64,000 bases of DNA from Megalobrama amblycephala (lineage: Eukaryota; Chordata; Actinopteri; Cypriniformes; Xenocyprididae), in assembly GCF_018812025.1 (NCBI RefSeq), contig NC_063051.1, forward strand, positions 8,569,896-8,633,895, in the 5' to 3' direction. Under the pieces are notes generated by a model, which was given only the letters and a program-made list of their open reading frames with translations, did no database searches and had not been told where the DNA came from. Below are positions 12,482 to 23,792 of the stretch, piece after piece. Made by a program: the position numbers and the translations under genes. The first letter of the stretch is position 1. Every line of letters starts with the position of its first letter.

Positions 12482-13400
12482 CAAATTTTGAACATATATG
12501 ACCACCTTCGAGGCATGGACTCCACTAGACCCTGAAGGTGTGTTGTGGTATCTGACACCAAGATGTTAGCAGCAGATCCTTTAAGTCCTGTAAGTTGTGA
12601 GGTGGGGCCTCCATGGATCGGACTTGTTTGTTCAGCACATCTCACAGATGCTCGATTGGATTGAGATCTGGGGAATTTGGAGGCCAAGTCAACACCTCAA
12701 ACTCGTTGTTGTGCTTCTCAAACCATTCCTGAACCATTTTTGCTTTGTGGCAGGCCGCATTATCCTGCTGAAAGAGGCCACAGCCACCAGGGAATATCCC
12801 TGGTAAGTGATGCACTCGGCCATCCATGTGAAGTAAAAGGCCAGGCCACCTTCTTCCATTGCTCTGTGGTCCAGTTCTGATGCTCACGTGCCCACTGTTG
12901 GCACTTTCGGTGGTGAACAGGGGTCAGCATGGGCACCCTGACTGGTCTGCGGCTATGCAGCCCCATACACAACAAACTGTGATGCACTGTGTATTCTGAC
13001 ACCTTTCTATCAGAACCAGCATTAACTTTCTTGAGCAATTTGAGCTACAGTAGCCTTCGCTCCCCACTTGAGCCTCGGCCGCCCATGACCCTGTCGCCGG
13101 TTCACCACTGTTCCTTGGACCACTTTTGATAGATACTGACCACTGCAAACCGGGAACACCCCACAAGAGCTGCAGTTTTGGAGATGCTCTGACCCAGTCG
13201 TCTAGCCATCACAATTGGGCCCTTGTCGAACTTGCTCAAATCCTTACGCTTGCCCATTTTTCCTGATTCTAACACATCAACCTTGAGGACAAAATGTTCA
13301 CTTGCTGCCTAATATTTCCCACCCACTAACAGGTGCCGTGATGAAGAGATAATCAGTGTTATTCACTTCACCTGTCAGTGCTCATAATGTTTTATATATC
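12482..13400 (-). mobile_element. Tc1-like transposon remnant with internal deletions
   Basis: A second minus-strand Tc1-type element, from another subfamily than the copies at 0.5 and 34.5 kb. It ends at the TA (13401-13402) where the next element begins. The left terminal repeat was not identified, so that end may be truncated. Confidence 0.8.
12485..13257 (-). pseudogene. Tc1-like transposase pseudogene lacking part of its catalytic core
   Basis: Minus-strand transposase remnant starting at the ATG at 13255-13257. The N-terminal helix-turn-helix is clear ([20 protein letters not shown]). The middle includes ARPVRVPMLTPVHHRKCQQW-like sequence and HQNWTTEQWKKVAW. From VAW (about 12845) to the second catalytic block GLFQQDNAACHKAK (near 12770) there are only about 80 nt, whereas the Tc1 copy at 34.5 kb has about 270 nt between the equivalent points. 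The stretch with the first catalytic aspartate is therefore gone. The C-terminal block WPPNSPDLNPIEHL is intact but followed by a stop. The copy is dead by deletion as well as by frameshift. Confidence 0.88.
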
Positions 13401-13402
13401 TA

Positions 13403-14101
13403 CAGTCAAACCAAAAATAATTATTTTTGATATATTTTTACTAGTGGGTGCAGGACACTATAGTTAATTTATGTAAGCGAGGGTAGCAAAATAAAGTAAA
13501 CTGTGACATATTATACCCAAAAATTCTTGATCCCACTTTATATTAAGTGGCCTTAACTACTATGTATTAACATTTAAATTAATCATTTGATACAATGCAC
13601 TTATTGTGTACATACATGTTTTTACATTGTACTTATATTTAAAAAAAAACACATGCATGTTATTACGTCTGTAATTTATTTCTGTAATTACATTTAAAAT
13701 TACACTGTTGACTCATCCCTTACACCTTACCCTTACCCTTAAACCTACCCATACCACCAAACCTGTCCCTAACCTTACCCGTACCCCACCTCAATAGCAG
13801 CAAAAGTGTTTCAATATGAACCCAATAAGTACATTGTACTTATTTTTTGATGCAAGTACATAGTACTTAAGGCCACTTGATATAAAGTGGGACCAAATTC
13901 TTCATACAGTGGACTACCAGTAAAATTTATAAAAATTTGGAACCAAAAATTATTCAGACACTTTGACGTGTCCATGTTTTGCTTAAGTGTCAAGATTAGT
14001 TTTTTCTGACAGTTTAACTTTGAGGTCTTGTCATATTTTATTACTATAGTGAATAAACTGTATTAATGAATGAGGTGTCTGAATACATTTTGGTTTGACT
14101 T
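13403..14101. mobile_element. TA-flanked Tc1/mariner-like non-autonomous element
   Basis: The ends are CAGTCAAACC and the inverted GGTTTGACTT, flanked by TA at 13401-13402 and 14102-14103. The arms share further inverted similarity. There is no transposase. It is interrupted by an hAT-like element at 13529-13894, so its original length was about 325 bp. Confidence 0.82.
13529..13894. mobile_element. hAT-like MITE nested in the TA-flanked element
   Basis: A 366-bp element with inverted ends GATCCCACTTTATATTAAGT and ATATAAAGTGGGACC. It is flanked by a perfect 8-bp direct repeat, AAATTCTT (13521-13528 and 13895-13902), the hAT signature. The interior has a C-rich strand of CTTACC/CCTTACC-like repeats (13715-13790) that looks telomere-like but is part of the element. 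There is no coding capacity. Confidence 0.92.
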
Positions 14102-14103
14102 TA

Positions 14104-17100
14104 TATTGGCAGCTCATCAACATGTGTGCCTTTTGTTTTTGAGGGTTAGAGTGAATTTTTCTTTATTTGGAAAGAAATATTTTACAGAAATATGTATTTA
14201 AATTAATTACATGGAAACATATTCAAGCTCTCTCACTAAATAGATGTGTATAATTAAAGTACATACTGGATTGTGTCCCAATATGGGCTCAAGTTTCTCA
14301 ATATGGAGTCCAAGCCGATACTCCTAATTGAGTGCGACGTGAAAACGACTGCACATCGTTACGTCTTTACTTCCTTGGTCTGCCTGATGAGAGCTTAGCT
14401 CATCGTGCTGGAAAAGTCATTTATATCATTGACTTTCTCCCTGACGGCCGGCCAGATGAAGAGGTTTTCCTAGACTGGTCGTTAATGAGCAGACAGTAAT
14501 TATCACAGCAACCTGAGTGAGTCAGATACGTCCATTCAGCCGAACTCATTCATTAGGCCTGAAGCTGATATATACTGCACATTCAAGACCTGCGGTTCAC
14601 ACGGTCGCTGTTGCTCTTGTATGAAATTGCTTTATATTTATGTTAGTGCCCTGTGCCTAGACCTGTACACCCACCTGAATGTATTTCTGGGTTTATTACA
14701 ACCTAAAACTAGCTATCAAATGTAAATGACACCAGCGTTTGGATATAGTAAAGAATGTATAAGTAGTTGATTAATAAGCCAAGTGGCATCTGCAAACAAA
14801 TAATGCTTGAACATTCTCAAAAAAACTTATGACGTTCCAGTAATGTTTCACAACTGTAAAGTGGCCAAATAGGAAATATATTAATTTTGAACGATATATG
14901 TATGAACAGTATAAAAGCTTGTATCTTATCTTTCTTTAACAGAAATGACACTTATTTTGATGTTTTGTTATCTAACGCAATGACATTCATACAACTTTCC
15001 CCTTATTTTGTCTCAAATATGCCTTTTATTATGACAGCTTTACAGACAAATATGCAGAATGTCTGCTGTAAATGGCAGAGTTTAAAAAGCACACATGGGT
15101 ACGGGTATCATTCTTTACATAACGCACTTCAAACAGCTTATTGTTAATACTCATTTCCTCATAAAAAGCGATCATCCCTTAAACTGCATTTCATATTTAA
15201 GACACATCACATGCACAAAGTGCCTTTGTTCTAAAAAGGACATCAATCCCTGATGTTATTTACTGTTGTCGGGCATTATAGAGCCTAATCTTCTTCTCGA
15301 AGGCAGTATCCGGTCATTGTCGAACGATATGCTAAAGAGGTTTTTAGTCTCTTTTCAGCGTCACAAAGGGTTTTTTAAGTACTTAAAAGGATAGTTAATC
15401 TTTTAAGTGTGTTCGACAAGTGCATTAGGGTCCCTTGGCCTGCGTTCTGCTCTTATTCACAGCGTGCCGCCATATCGCCGTCTGTTTTTTGGCACTCAGA
15501 CCCACTGACCCAGAAAGCAAAGCCCTATTGTCTTTAAGCCTCCTTTATCTCACAATAGGGATGGTGTGGTATAGGGAATTGGACGGCAGAGTCCTGATCT
15601 TTCATGTTTTTTAAACACACAATGGTTGCTTTTAATGGATGATAGTGTTAAGACAGATTTAAAAGTCATGCAAGTGCAATTTCAGTTCATTGGAAGGTGG
15701 AATCAGCTGCTGAGAAAAACATCCTTTGGAAAATAAATAAAGCAAAGGAGTTGTTCATTTTCAGGCAGCTACAGCCGTGTTCTATTAATCGTATTTTGTG
15801 CAGTTGCAGCAAAATGCATGTAAGCAGCATCCCCAACTTTCCATTTATTGTATTCTGTCAACACAAATGAACTCGGAGCTGCAAAACATGCATAACAACA
15901 CGGATTAAATGCCTTAGGTTCTGTCTCAGACGCGTTTTCACACTCATATCATTACACCGTTGCGTGTTTGTTACTGTCAGGGCCGCGGTCGTAAATCTGG
16001 CAGCGTGTCAGTTAGAGGTGGATGGAAAATTAGGATGTTATGGATGGGATGCTCTCGTGCACTTACACACACTCACACACCCTTGAGATGGCAGATGAGC
16101 GATTTTCAAAGAGTAGTAAAGCTGTCTGTCTCTCCTCTGTATGTCCTTGTCCGTTTCGTTCCATCCTACCGTCTGTCAAACAGAGCCCTCCCATGGAGAC
16201 TGACACTCTCACAAGAATCCCACACACAGAAAACAGTGTATTTCACTGTATTTCTCTTGCAATACTTTTGCTTTTTTAGTCTTTAGTCCCTTTTTGAGAC
16301 TTTATCAATAAAGAGCTAAAAGTCTTAACTGTAAATGTAAATCATTCAACATTGTCCTTGGGACATTTTTTGGTACGTTGAAAAAGATACACATTTTTCA
16401 TGCCAGTACAACCACATTCTCTGTAGTCTTTGTGATATGTACATACCAGCGGGCATTTTTTGAGTTATAAATGCTTCAATAAAATGTATATATCAGTGCA
16501 CACAGTACAAAAATCCTACAGCATACTCTTTAAAAAAAAACTTTATGTGAAATAGTGCCTAAGTATGCAATCATAAATGCTTAAAAATATTTTTGTCAGT
16601 ATGTTGTATGCCAAATCCAGCATGTTAAGTGTCTTATACACACACAAAAAATGATTTATAATGATATGATATATAAAACAACTTTAAATGAAGAAATGGA
16701 CCTCTGTTAGACAAAGGCTGTTCGAAATGGAAAGCTAGTTTACTGCGTACTGCTATGCTGCATAATATATGTATATTTTAAATACTACTACATGAAACAG
16801 CATACAATATGCAGTAATATTAACATTTTAAGCCATAGTGATGATACATTGTTGTCACACGATGTTATTAGCATGCTTAATTTGGCGTGTCATGTTGAGT
16901 CATCCGAGACTAAAAAAACATTATTGTTAACTTTTAATTCACAGTCTTTTGCCAGGTTTTTTTTTTTAGCAGTCTAATCGAGGAGAAATAGTTGATATTG
17001 CATTCTGGTTGACTTGTTACTCTGGAAATGAATGGTCTTGAGGGCACTGCAATGTGTAGTGTTATATGGATATTCCATGCATTGCATACAGCGAACATTT

Positions 17101-17570
17101 GTATGCTGTGCACAAAAAATATGAGTAGTATAACAGTATTGTGACATAGCCTAACTCATAGTTATGTTTTATGGACAGTATTGGCGGAATCTTGACTTCA
17201 AATACCCTCTTACAAAAGCACCCAAACACATGCTACTTATTTACACTTCAAAATAAACTGGATTTATCAGTATGGAGCTAGAGAGACAGTGTTGTCTTTG
17301 ATTGACTGCACATTTTCATACATTTGTTACTGGTGCCGTGTGCATTGATGCTAACTCTCTTTTGATGGATTACCCCTTTCATCCATAGACTTGATGCGAG
17401 TTTTGTAACAAATTAGAATAAGAGTGTTGGATTTGCCAATTACTGTATGACAGAAACAAAACAAATCACCATATATGAAATTACATTTTGAATATGCCTG
17501 GAGATTTCGGCTGATAAATACTGTATAAATAGAGGGAGCTGGAGATTTTTAAAGAAAAAGTTAAAGAAAT
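14104..17570. other. Unique sequence, no gene seen
   Basis: No recognisable gene. The 14340-14560 block is GC-richer and non-repetitive and could be a conserved noncoding element. Reading frames at 14887-15147 and 15960-16286 show no domain. Sequence at about 16720-17160 has short inverted similarity but no clear boundaries. Confidence 0.45.
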
Positions 17571-17574
17571 AGTC

Positions 17575-18366
17575 CGCCCAAAACATTAAAACTCACTTTC
17601 ATTTGCTCCAAACCCATATATTATTATTTTAGCAGGATCTGAAGACTGCTGTTTTACAGTTATATTCAGCTGTAATAATGAATAAGTAACATTTACATAC
17701 TGACAGTTTGTTCTGACAGTTTCTGAATGATTCAGTGTTTTTGAACAAATCAGTTGAATGAATCATATAATGACTCAGTTATAGTCATGCTGCATCCAAA
17801 CTTCCCTGCTATATAGTAGGTGAAAAACAGTACATGACAAAAGAAGTACTATTCCATGAGGCCACGGGACAGAATTTGTGAATGGCAGTGAAGCGACAAC
17901 TGAAGCTGATTGATCACATGATAATGACAATATGGTGAATGTAGTATGTCCAGATTACATTCATTCTACACACATTCATACTATATAACCTTCTTTTTTT
18001 TAGCGGTCGCTAAATAATTCCTTTTTCGAAATAAGTACCTTCTCAAGAGATTACGCAATTTCGGATGCAGCCTCGGTCGTGTTTCGTTCCTCAGTGAATC
18101 AGCATTTGTGAATGCATTGCTTGAATGAATGATTCAATGACTCACTCATAAAGATCTGATTTGTTCCTGTATGAATCAGATTTAAACTAAATGAAAATGA
18201 AAAAGATTTAAATGACTCACTCATGAAGTCATTTATCGCCACCTACCGGTGCATCGATGTAACCTACAGCACTAAAAAATGAGGGGGGAAAGCCATACAG
18301 TTTTGAAACGACATTAGGGTGAGTAAATGACAGAATTTTCTTCAATTTTTTGGGCAAACGATTCCT
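17575..18366. mobile_element. Palindromic TTAA-type element, decayed
   Basis: The left end (TTAA at 17571-17574, then AGAAATAGTCCGCCCAAAAC) pairs with an inverted right end (TTTTTTGGGCAAACGATTCC ending near 18366, where the flank has changed to TTGA). The subterminal sequence GTCATTTACTCACCCTAATG is a hallmark of a very common cyprinid repeat that recurs at 36.5, 37.7 and 56.4 kb. A second inverted pair, GCTGCATCC at 17791 and GGATGCAGC at about 18070, suggests another short element inside, but no target duplication confirms it. Confidence 0.65.
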
Positions 18367-18369
18367 TGA

Positions 18370-19025
18370 AAAGAGATTTGTGAAGCTGTTTAAAGAAATG
18401 ACACTTTCACTGCATGAGCTGGTTGTGATTCAAATCTGATTTATAGGTTTGTTGCACACAATTACAGAAGGGCATTATGTAGTTTTGTGTGTACCACAGT
18501 TTGGCATTTTAGAACCACAGGGTGAGAGTTACCTGTAGAAGTGACAGAAGAGGACACAATTTTCAGTGTCATTTTGTTGCTCTTTTTGTTTCTTCCTCAT
18601 CTTCTTTTGCTCCTTCACAATGGGCATTTTTTTCAGGACTGTGTTTCAATCAGCCTTTTTTCTGCTCCTCTCAGCACTCCTCCTCTGCAGGAGACAAACA
18701 GCACAACATAAAACCTTCTGCCTCCTGCTACTTCCCCTCTCATCTCATCCTTTTCTTCTTCTCATCCTGGCATTTTGTCATAAGCTGCAGTCGGAATCAA
18801 ATCCTCCGATTGCCACATCTGCATCAGAAAGGAGGACAGAAGATTATCTGTGTAACAGTACCGTTTTGGATACAACAGGTGCTCAGCAGTAATGCTGAAA
18901 TCTTTGTTTGGTCTTTGCTGAAGAAATGTTTACCATCCAGAAAAGTTTGGAAACTCTAAACTAGGTTTTTTACACTTTTCTGAATTATGTATGAGTGGTA
19001 CTTGATACAAAACTCACCACATTGA
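18370..19025. other. Unique sequence, no gene seen
   Basis: It contains two overlapping open frames (18522-18959 and 18566-18892) rich in Ser, Phe and Leu that arise from a pyrimidine-rich tract. Neither has a recognisable domain. I do not call a gene. Confidence 0.45.
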
Positions 19026-19293
19026 AGCTAGGGTGTTGTGATTGATTGGACAAGGTGTTGCTAGGGTTCTGTGTGGTCGCTAGGGTGTTGCTATGTTGTT
19101 GCAGAGTTGTTCTGAATTGCTTTTAACATGTTGTTTGCAGTTGCTGAGGTGTTTTGAATAGCTTTTAACATGTGTGCTGTTGATGAAGTGTTTTGAAAGG
19201 TTTTTAGCAGGTTGATATGTGGTTACTAAGGTGTTCTGTATGGTCTCCAGGGTGATGCTATGCAGTTGCCGAAGAGTTCTGGGTTGCTTTTAA

Positions 19294-20227
19294 AGCTGCT
19301 GTAGGTAACTTTTGTAAAAAAATATTTTTTTACATATTTGTTAAACCTGACATTATGTCCTGACAGTAGAATATGAGACAGATAATCTGTGAAAAAATCA
19401 AGCTCCTCTAGCTCCTCCGAGTGGTCCTATTGCCATTTGCAGAAATACACCGCTCCCGGTAAGAAACAACCAATCAGAGCCAGGAGGAGTGTCTTAGCAG
19501 TGTCAATCAATCAAGCTCGCGTGCGCGCTGATCACACCCCTCTCATGCACAGCGCCAGCGCATACAGGCTTCAAGATTACCGGTGTGCCGCAGCTTTGCT
19601 TATGGCGAAATAAAACAATGTTATATGCAAAGGACCACCCTGAAATCTACAAGAAACCATGCCATACATAATTTGTCAGTCCTGTTTTGAAATGATCTTA
19701 GTTGTGTAGTTCTTAAAAAATTAAACAAATCAAGCAGGGATAGCTCCCTCCACCTCGGAAAAGCCGCTCCGATATTTACCCTCGTTTTATTTCGGGCTCT
19801 ATCTAATTCTTTCTTTTTGGCTTTTTTATCATCGTCATCTGTCTTTTTCCGTTTACCCGTCTTTATTTTATGAGCAGATGCCACTCGAGGAATTGGCAGT
19901 TGGGATTGTTTTTCTGCCATAAGCAAAGCTGCGGCACACCGGTAATCTTGAAGCCTGTATGCGCTGGCGCTGTGCACAGGAGGGGTGTGATCAGCGCGCA
20001 CGCGAGCTTGATTGATTGACACTGCTAAGACACTCCTCCTGGCTCTGATTGGTTGTTTCTTACCGGGAGCGGTGTATTTCTGCAAATGGCAATAGGACCA
20101 CTGGGAGGAGCCAGAGGAGCTTGATTTTTTCACAGATTATCTGTCTCATATTCTACTGTCAGGACATAATGACAGGTTTAACAAATATGTCAAAAAATTT
20201 TTTTTACAAAAGTTACCTACAGCAGCT
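19294..20227. mobile_element. Foldback DNA element with ~315-bp arms and a captured coding fragment
   Basis: The two ends, AGCTGCTGTAGGTAACTTTT and its inverse, are followed by arms of about 315 bp (19294-19610 and 19911-20227) that differ at only a handful of positions. Each end abuts TTAA (19290-19293 and 20228-20231). A TA duplication with ends one base longer fits equally well, so a piggyBac-type or Tc1/mariner-type origin cannot be separated. The loop (about 19612-19910) is not repeated and encodes a lysine-rich peptide on the minus strand. The insertion lies in a minisatellite unit, which defines the empty site. Confidence 0.88.
19621..20133 (-). CDS. 170-residue ORF in the foldback element; likely captured exon fragment
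   Basis: An open frame on the minus strand. Residues 1-71 are translated from the inverted arm and are probably not a real protein. From an internal Met at residue 72 (MAEKQSQLPIPRVASAH) it reads through a strongly basic and acidic stretch (KTGKRKKTDDDDKKAKKKE) into RARNKTRVNIGAAFPRWREL. From memory, this last motif resembles the start of many predicted fish proteins of unknown function; I cannot check that here. Just after it, a CCGAG/GTGGAG context could be a former splice donor, which would explain why similarity ends. I infer a gene fragment picked up by the element. Expression is unknown and function is not assignable. Confidence 0.45.
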   Translation of the reverse strand: MKKSSSSGSSQWSYCHLQKYTAPGKKQPIRARRSVLAVSINQARVRADHTPPVHSASAYRLQDYRCAAALLMAEKQSQLPIPRVASAHKIKTGKRKKTDDDDKKAKKKELDRARNKTRVNIGAAFPRWRELSLLDLFNFLRTTQLRSFQNRTDKLCMAWFLVDFRVVLCI

Positions 20228-20474
20228 TTAATATGTTGCTAAAGTATTTTGAAATGTTTTTAGCTGGTTGTTATGCAATTACAGTGTTCTGTGTGGTCAC
20301 CAGGGTGTTGCCATGCAGTTGCTTACGTGCTCTGAGTGGGATTTAACACATTGCTATCCATTTGTTACGGTGTATGTGGTTGCCAGGGTGTTGCTATGCA
20401 GTAGCTGAGTTGTTCTGAATTGCTTTTAACATTTTGCTTTGCAGTTATTTGGGTGTTTGGGGTGATTACTCACT

Positions 20475-21295
20475 GGCCAGATTAAAAATCATTGATGTGG
20501 TGATGGATTAAGTTATGTTTTTTAATGTAATATATGAGTTTGAAGATTCTAATAAATCTCTATTACTAATTATGAGCAACAATAACAGTGATACATGTCT
20601 TAGAAAGCAGTCAAGGTCATTTCTCTGGGCTTTTTCCACTGAGCAGTGGAGTTTCAAAGAATTCAGTTTCTTTGATATGAAAAATGAAGTCTTTTAGGAC
20701 CTCATGCATCGGAGGATTTTATACACTATCCTTATGCTACCAATCTTGAATTTTAGCTCATAATGATACTGTGTTATTACAGTGAAAAATGGTTTAAAAA
20801 AATACTTCCATGTTGTTCAGTCAATGAAGTAATTATTTATGTGATATTTGGGGTGAGAAATGTCATGAACTTCACTGCAAGGTTGTTCATTGAGCAGATC
20901 GTGAATTATTGAACATTCAATTTTCCAGCCAGCCATACAAAGCAGTACAACATCTAAAGAGCAGTATAGAATCTTGTCATAAAACATGGTCATGTTACGT
21001 GTTTCGCTGATTTTTTTTTTCTGCTTTTTTCATTGAACTGGAAGGGGGCCTTGCTGACTACACCCTATTGGTGGGTATTGATTTTACTGTAAGTTTCATG
21101 TCAATAGTCTAAAAGAGGGTTTAAAATGGTCACATAAAACTTGCTTTTGGAACAAGAAACTAATATTATAAGTGCACCCCAAGGAAAACAAAAATGTATG
21201 TGATATGATAGAAGATCAAGTGGAACAGTTGGGTTCCAGAAGTAAAAACTAAGGAAATTGATTTTGAATGATAACTTTTAATCCTTTAAGGGTTA
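20475..21295. other. Unique AT-rich sequence, no gene seen
   Basis: No gene, no clear repeat. The short frame at 20515-20697 is unremarkable. Confidence 0.5.
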
Positions 21296-21560
21296 TTTCA
21301 CCTGAAATTTCTGTCATTAATTACTCACTCTCATGTCGTCCCAAACCCTTGAGACCTTTGTTCATCTTCGGAGCACAAATTAAGATATTTTTGAAATCCG
21401 AGGGTTTCTGAACCACATAAACACGGAAGCACTGAACTGCGTTCACTATGTCAACTGCAGTGGAATTCCTGGTGAAAAACAACAAAACCCATGATGCTGT
21501 ACAGAAAATTCCACCAATCAGAGATTTAAAAAAAGCAGCACACTCCAAAATATCTCTTTA
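21296..21560 (+). repeat. Truncated copy of the common TTAA palindromic repeat
   Basis: It begins TTAAGGGTTATTTCACC and continues with CTCATGTCGTCCCAAACC and TTCATCTTCGGAGCACAA, diagnostic of a high-copy cyprinid repeat. The matching inverted right end was not found, so this copy is partial. The 75-residue minus-strand frame here is a by-product. Confidence 0.65.
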
Positions 21561-21803
21561 GCTCCGCCCACTCCCATGAAGCACTGCGAATGACGTAATC
21601 AAGTTGATCTCTCTACACTCTCAAAATACTGAAATGTTTATATATATAGGCATATATTGCTATAAACTTAAAATATATTGTTTATGTTTTTATATGTTTG
21701 TAAATTAGTAGTTTTATGTTTCTCCATCACTTTTTACTTTGTCATTCGCAAAGTTTCATGGGATTGTAGTTCTTTCCCTCACAAAAATCGTTAAGTACAC
21801 AAG

Positions 21804-22148
21804 GTGCGTCCCAATTCGCGTACTTATGCACTATTCTATGACGTTTTTAAGTATAAATAGTGCAAGTAGTGAGTTCACACTGAAAATTCCAAAAAGAAAA
21901 AATACAATTTAAATACCCGGATGACGCACTAAATTAACGGAAAAAACGAAGTGTGGAATGTTGGACACTTCGTGCACTCGACTGTCGCAGCTTTAATTAC
22001 ATAGTGGAGGGGAAGGGAGGATCGGACTCCGTTGTTAAATGACAAAATAACCTTATACAATTCACGCACTACATGGATGAGTGCATAGTGCACAAGTAAA
22101 TACTGTAGTGTATAAGTGCATAGTGTATAGTGCATCATTTGGGACGCA
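21804..22148. mobile_element. Short inverted-repeat element (GTGCGTCCCAA ends)
   Basis: The left end GTGCGTCCCAATTCGC pairs with an inverted TTTGGGACGCAAC at the right, and both sides continue with GCACTAT/ATAGTGC motifs. It is about 345 bp with no coding capacity. No clear target duplication was seen. Confidence 0.65.
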
Positions 22149-22149
22149 A

Positions 22150-23790
22150 CTACAGTCTTTGTCTGATTTTCAAAACCTTTTTTGGTTCAAATCAAAGTTT
22201 GTAGTGTTATGATTTACCTCGTAGCTGATTGGCTTGGTTCATGGCTTATAACTCTTTAATGAAGACTATTTAAAAAAAATGAATAAAAAACAAATACTTC
22301 TGGAACCAGCACCACTGAAAAACGGGATTGGCACTGTTGCACTCTATTTACAGTTGCATTTTTGCTTTTTACACTGAGGGCTTTTAGACAACATCTAAAA
22401 AAGACAGCTTTAATATCATAAACAACTAGTGCATAGAGGTAAGCAAAAGCTTGTGAAATGTGTTTGGCCTGATGCTTCTTGACTCTTTCACTTTATCAGC
22501 AGCTATAGCCTGTCTAGCCCCACTCGTCCTCCATTCCCTCCTTTATCAGTCACTTCTTCTCAGGGGTGGTCAGACTCACCAGCAAACATTCGATCTAACT
22601 ATACGCCACTGCTGCTACTACTGCCTGACACTGATCGAGCCCTGAGAAGATTTGTGAGTGAGCGGAGGAGCGACAGCTGGAGAAGGTGCTGAAAAAATTG
22701 AAAAAGAGCTGAAAAGGGAATATTTGGAGACCTTGTCTACAGGAGAACGACATCAGAGGGCAAGGGAGGGAAAACAAATAGTAAACTAGATCTATGACAT
22801 TATCTGAAGAAAACATTGCTAGAGTATTGCTGGGTAATTGATAAGAAGTTCTGGGTGGTTGTTAATGTGTTTATTTTTCATCCATTCCAATGTAGTTGCT
22901 AAGGTGTTCTGTATCATATTTCTCTGTGATCTTCTGGTCCCTAGATAAGGTTTGCGCCCCTCATTTTTAAATCATTAAAAGTAATACTCTCCTTATCAAA
23001 CACCCATAAATAAAGCAGAAAGATATATATTTAGAGAGAGAGAGAGACAGCACGAAAGAAGTGGTAATTACATTATCCTCTCACTTTGGATGTCTGCTAA
23101 AATTAAATTAAGCCGGGCAGCTGTCACCTGTTGGCTGATTTGCAGATGATATTGCTGACGTGATTTGATGCGTGATGATTTTACAGCAATCTACATCTGA
23201 TAGAGTACCACCTCTGTAAAAAAAAACAATTCAGTATCTATGCCTGTTGTTTCTCAAATCTGAATGCCAGCCCCCTCAAAGTTGCATTTTCATGCCTTAT
23301 TAAACACAGTATGCTAATGAGAGGAATAACTCATCAAGAGGATTTGGAATGGCAGAAAGGAGAAGAAAAAAAAAATAAGCGTTTGAATGATGCATGATTC
23401 AGTTTGATTTGTGATGGTCATTGAATGTCACAAATGACAGAGATGAGATCACAGTGAGAATGTCTCAAACGTTTCTCCTTGACAGTAATGAGATTAAAAT
23501 GAGCAAAAGGAGACTTTTGCTTAAAGTTGGCATAAAATGGATGTTGTGATTTTTTTTCCCCTCCCTATTGTGACATATATGTGAGTAAAACGGCTTATCA
23601 AATAAGAAAACGATTGTAGGGTGGGACTTGATTTTTTCCATTGGGAATTGATTGGATGGTTGTGGTTTTCTATTGGTGGATCTCATGTGAGTGACAGGTT
23701 GTCCCACCCTTGCCACAGTAAACACATCATCAAAGAAGAGAAGAGATATGAATGCAAGAGGGAGGGGAAGTTATCATTTATAATAAATAC
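22150..23790. other. Unique sequence with minisatellite crumbs, no gene seen
   Basis: About 22820-22920 carries two stray units of the 19-kb minisatellite. The block 23080-23200 is non-repetitive and could be a conserved noncoding element. No gene recognised. Confidence 0.45.
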
Positions 23791-23792
23791 TA

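Larger units (their letters stand above)
19026..20470. repeat. Degenerate minisatellite (GTTGCTAGGGTGTTCTG-like), split by an insertion
   Basis: Imperfect tandem units containing GTTGCTAGGGTGTT, GTTCTGAATTGCTTTTAACA and TGCTATGCAGTTGC variants run from about 19026 to 19293 and resume at 20228 to about 20470. The intervening 934 bp is a foldback transposon inserted into one unit. Two further units of the same type occur near 22820-22920. Confidence 0.8.

Noticed and set aside
13715..13790. Telomere-like CTTACC/CCTTACC repeats
   Set aside because: They lie inside an hAT-like MITE with perfect 8-bp flanks and are irregular, so they are part of the element rather than an interstitial telomere.
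18522..18959. A 145-codon protein with a hydrophobic N-terminus
   Set aside because: It arises from a pyrimidine-rich tract, overlaps another frame of similar length, and has no domain.
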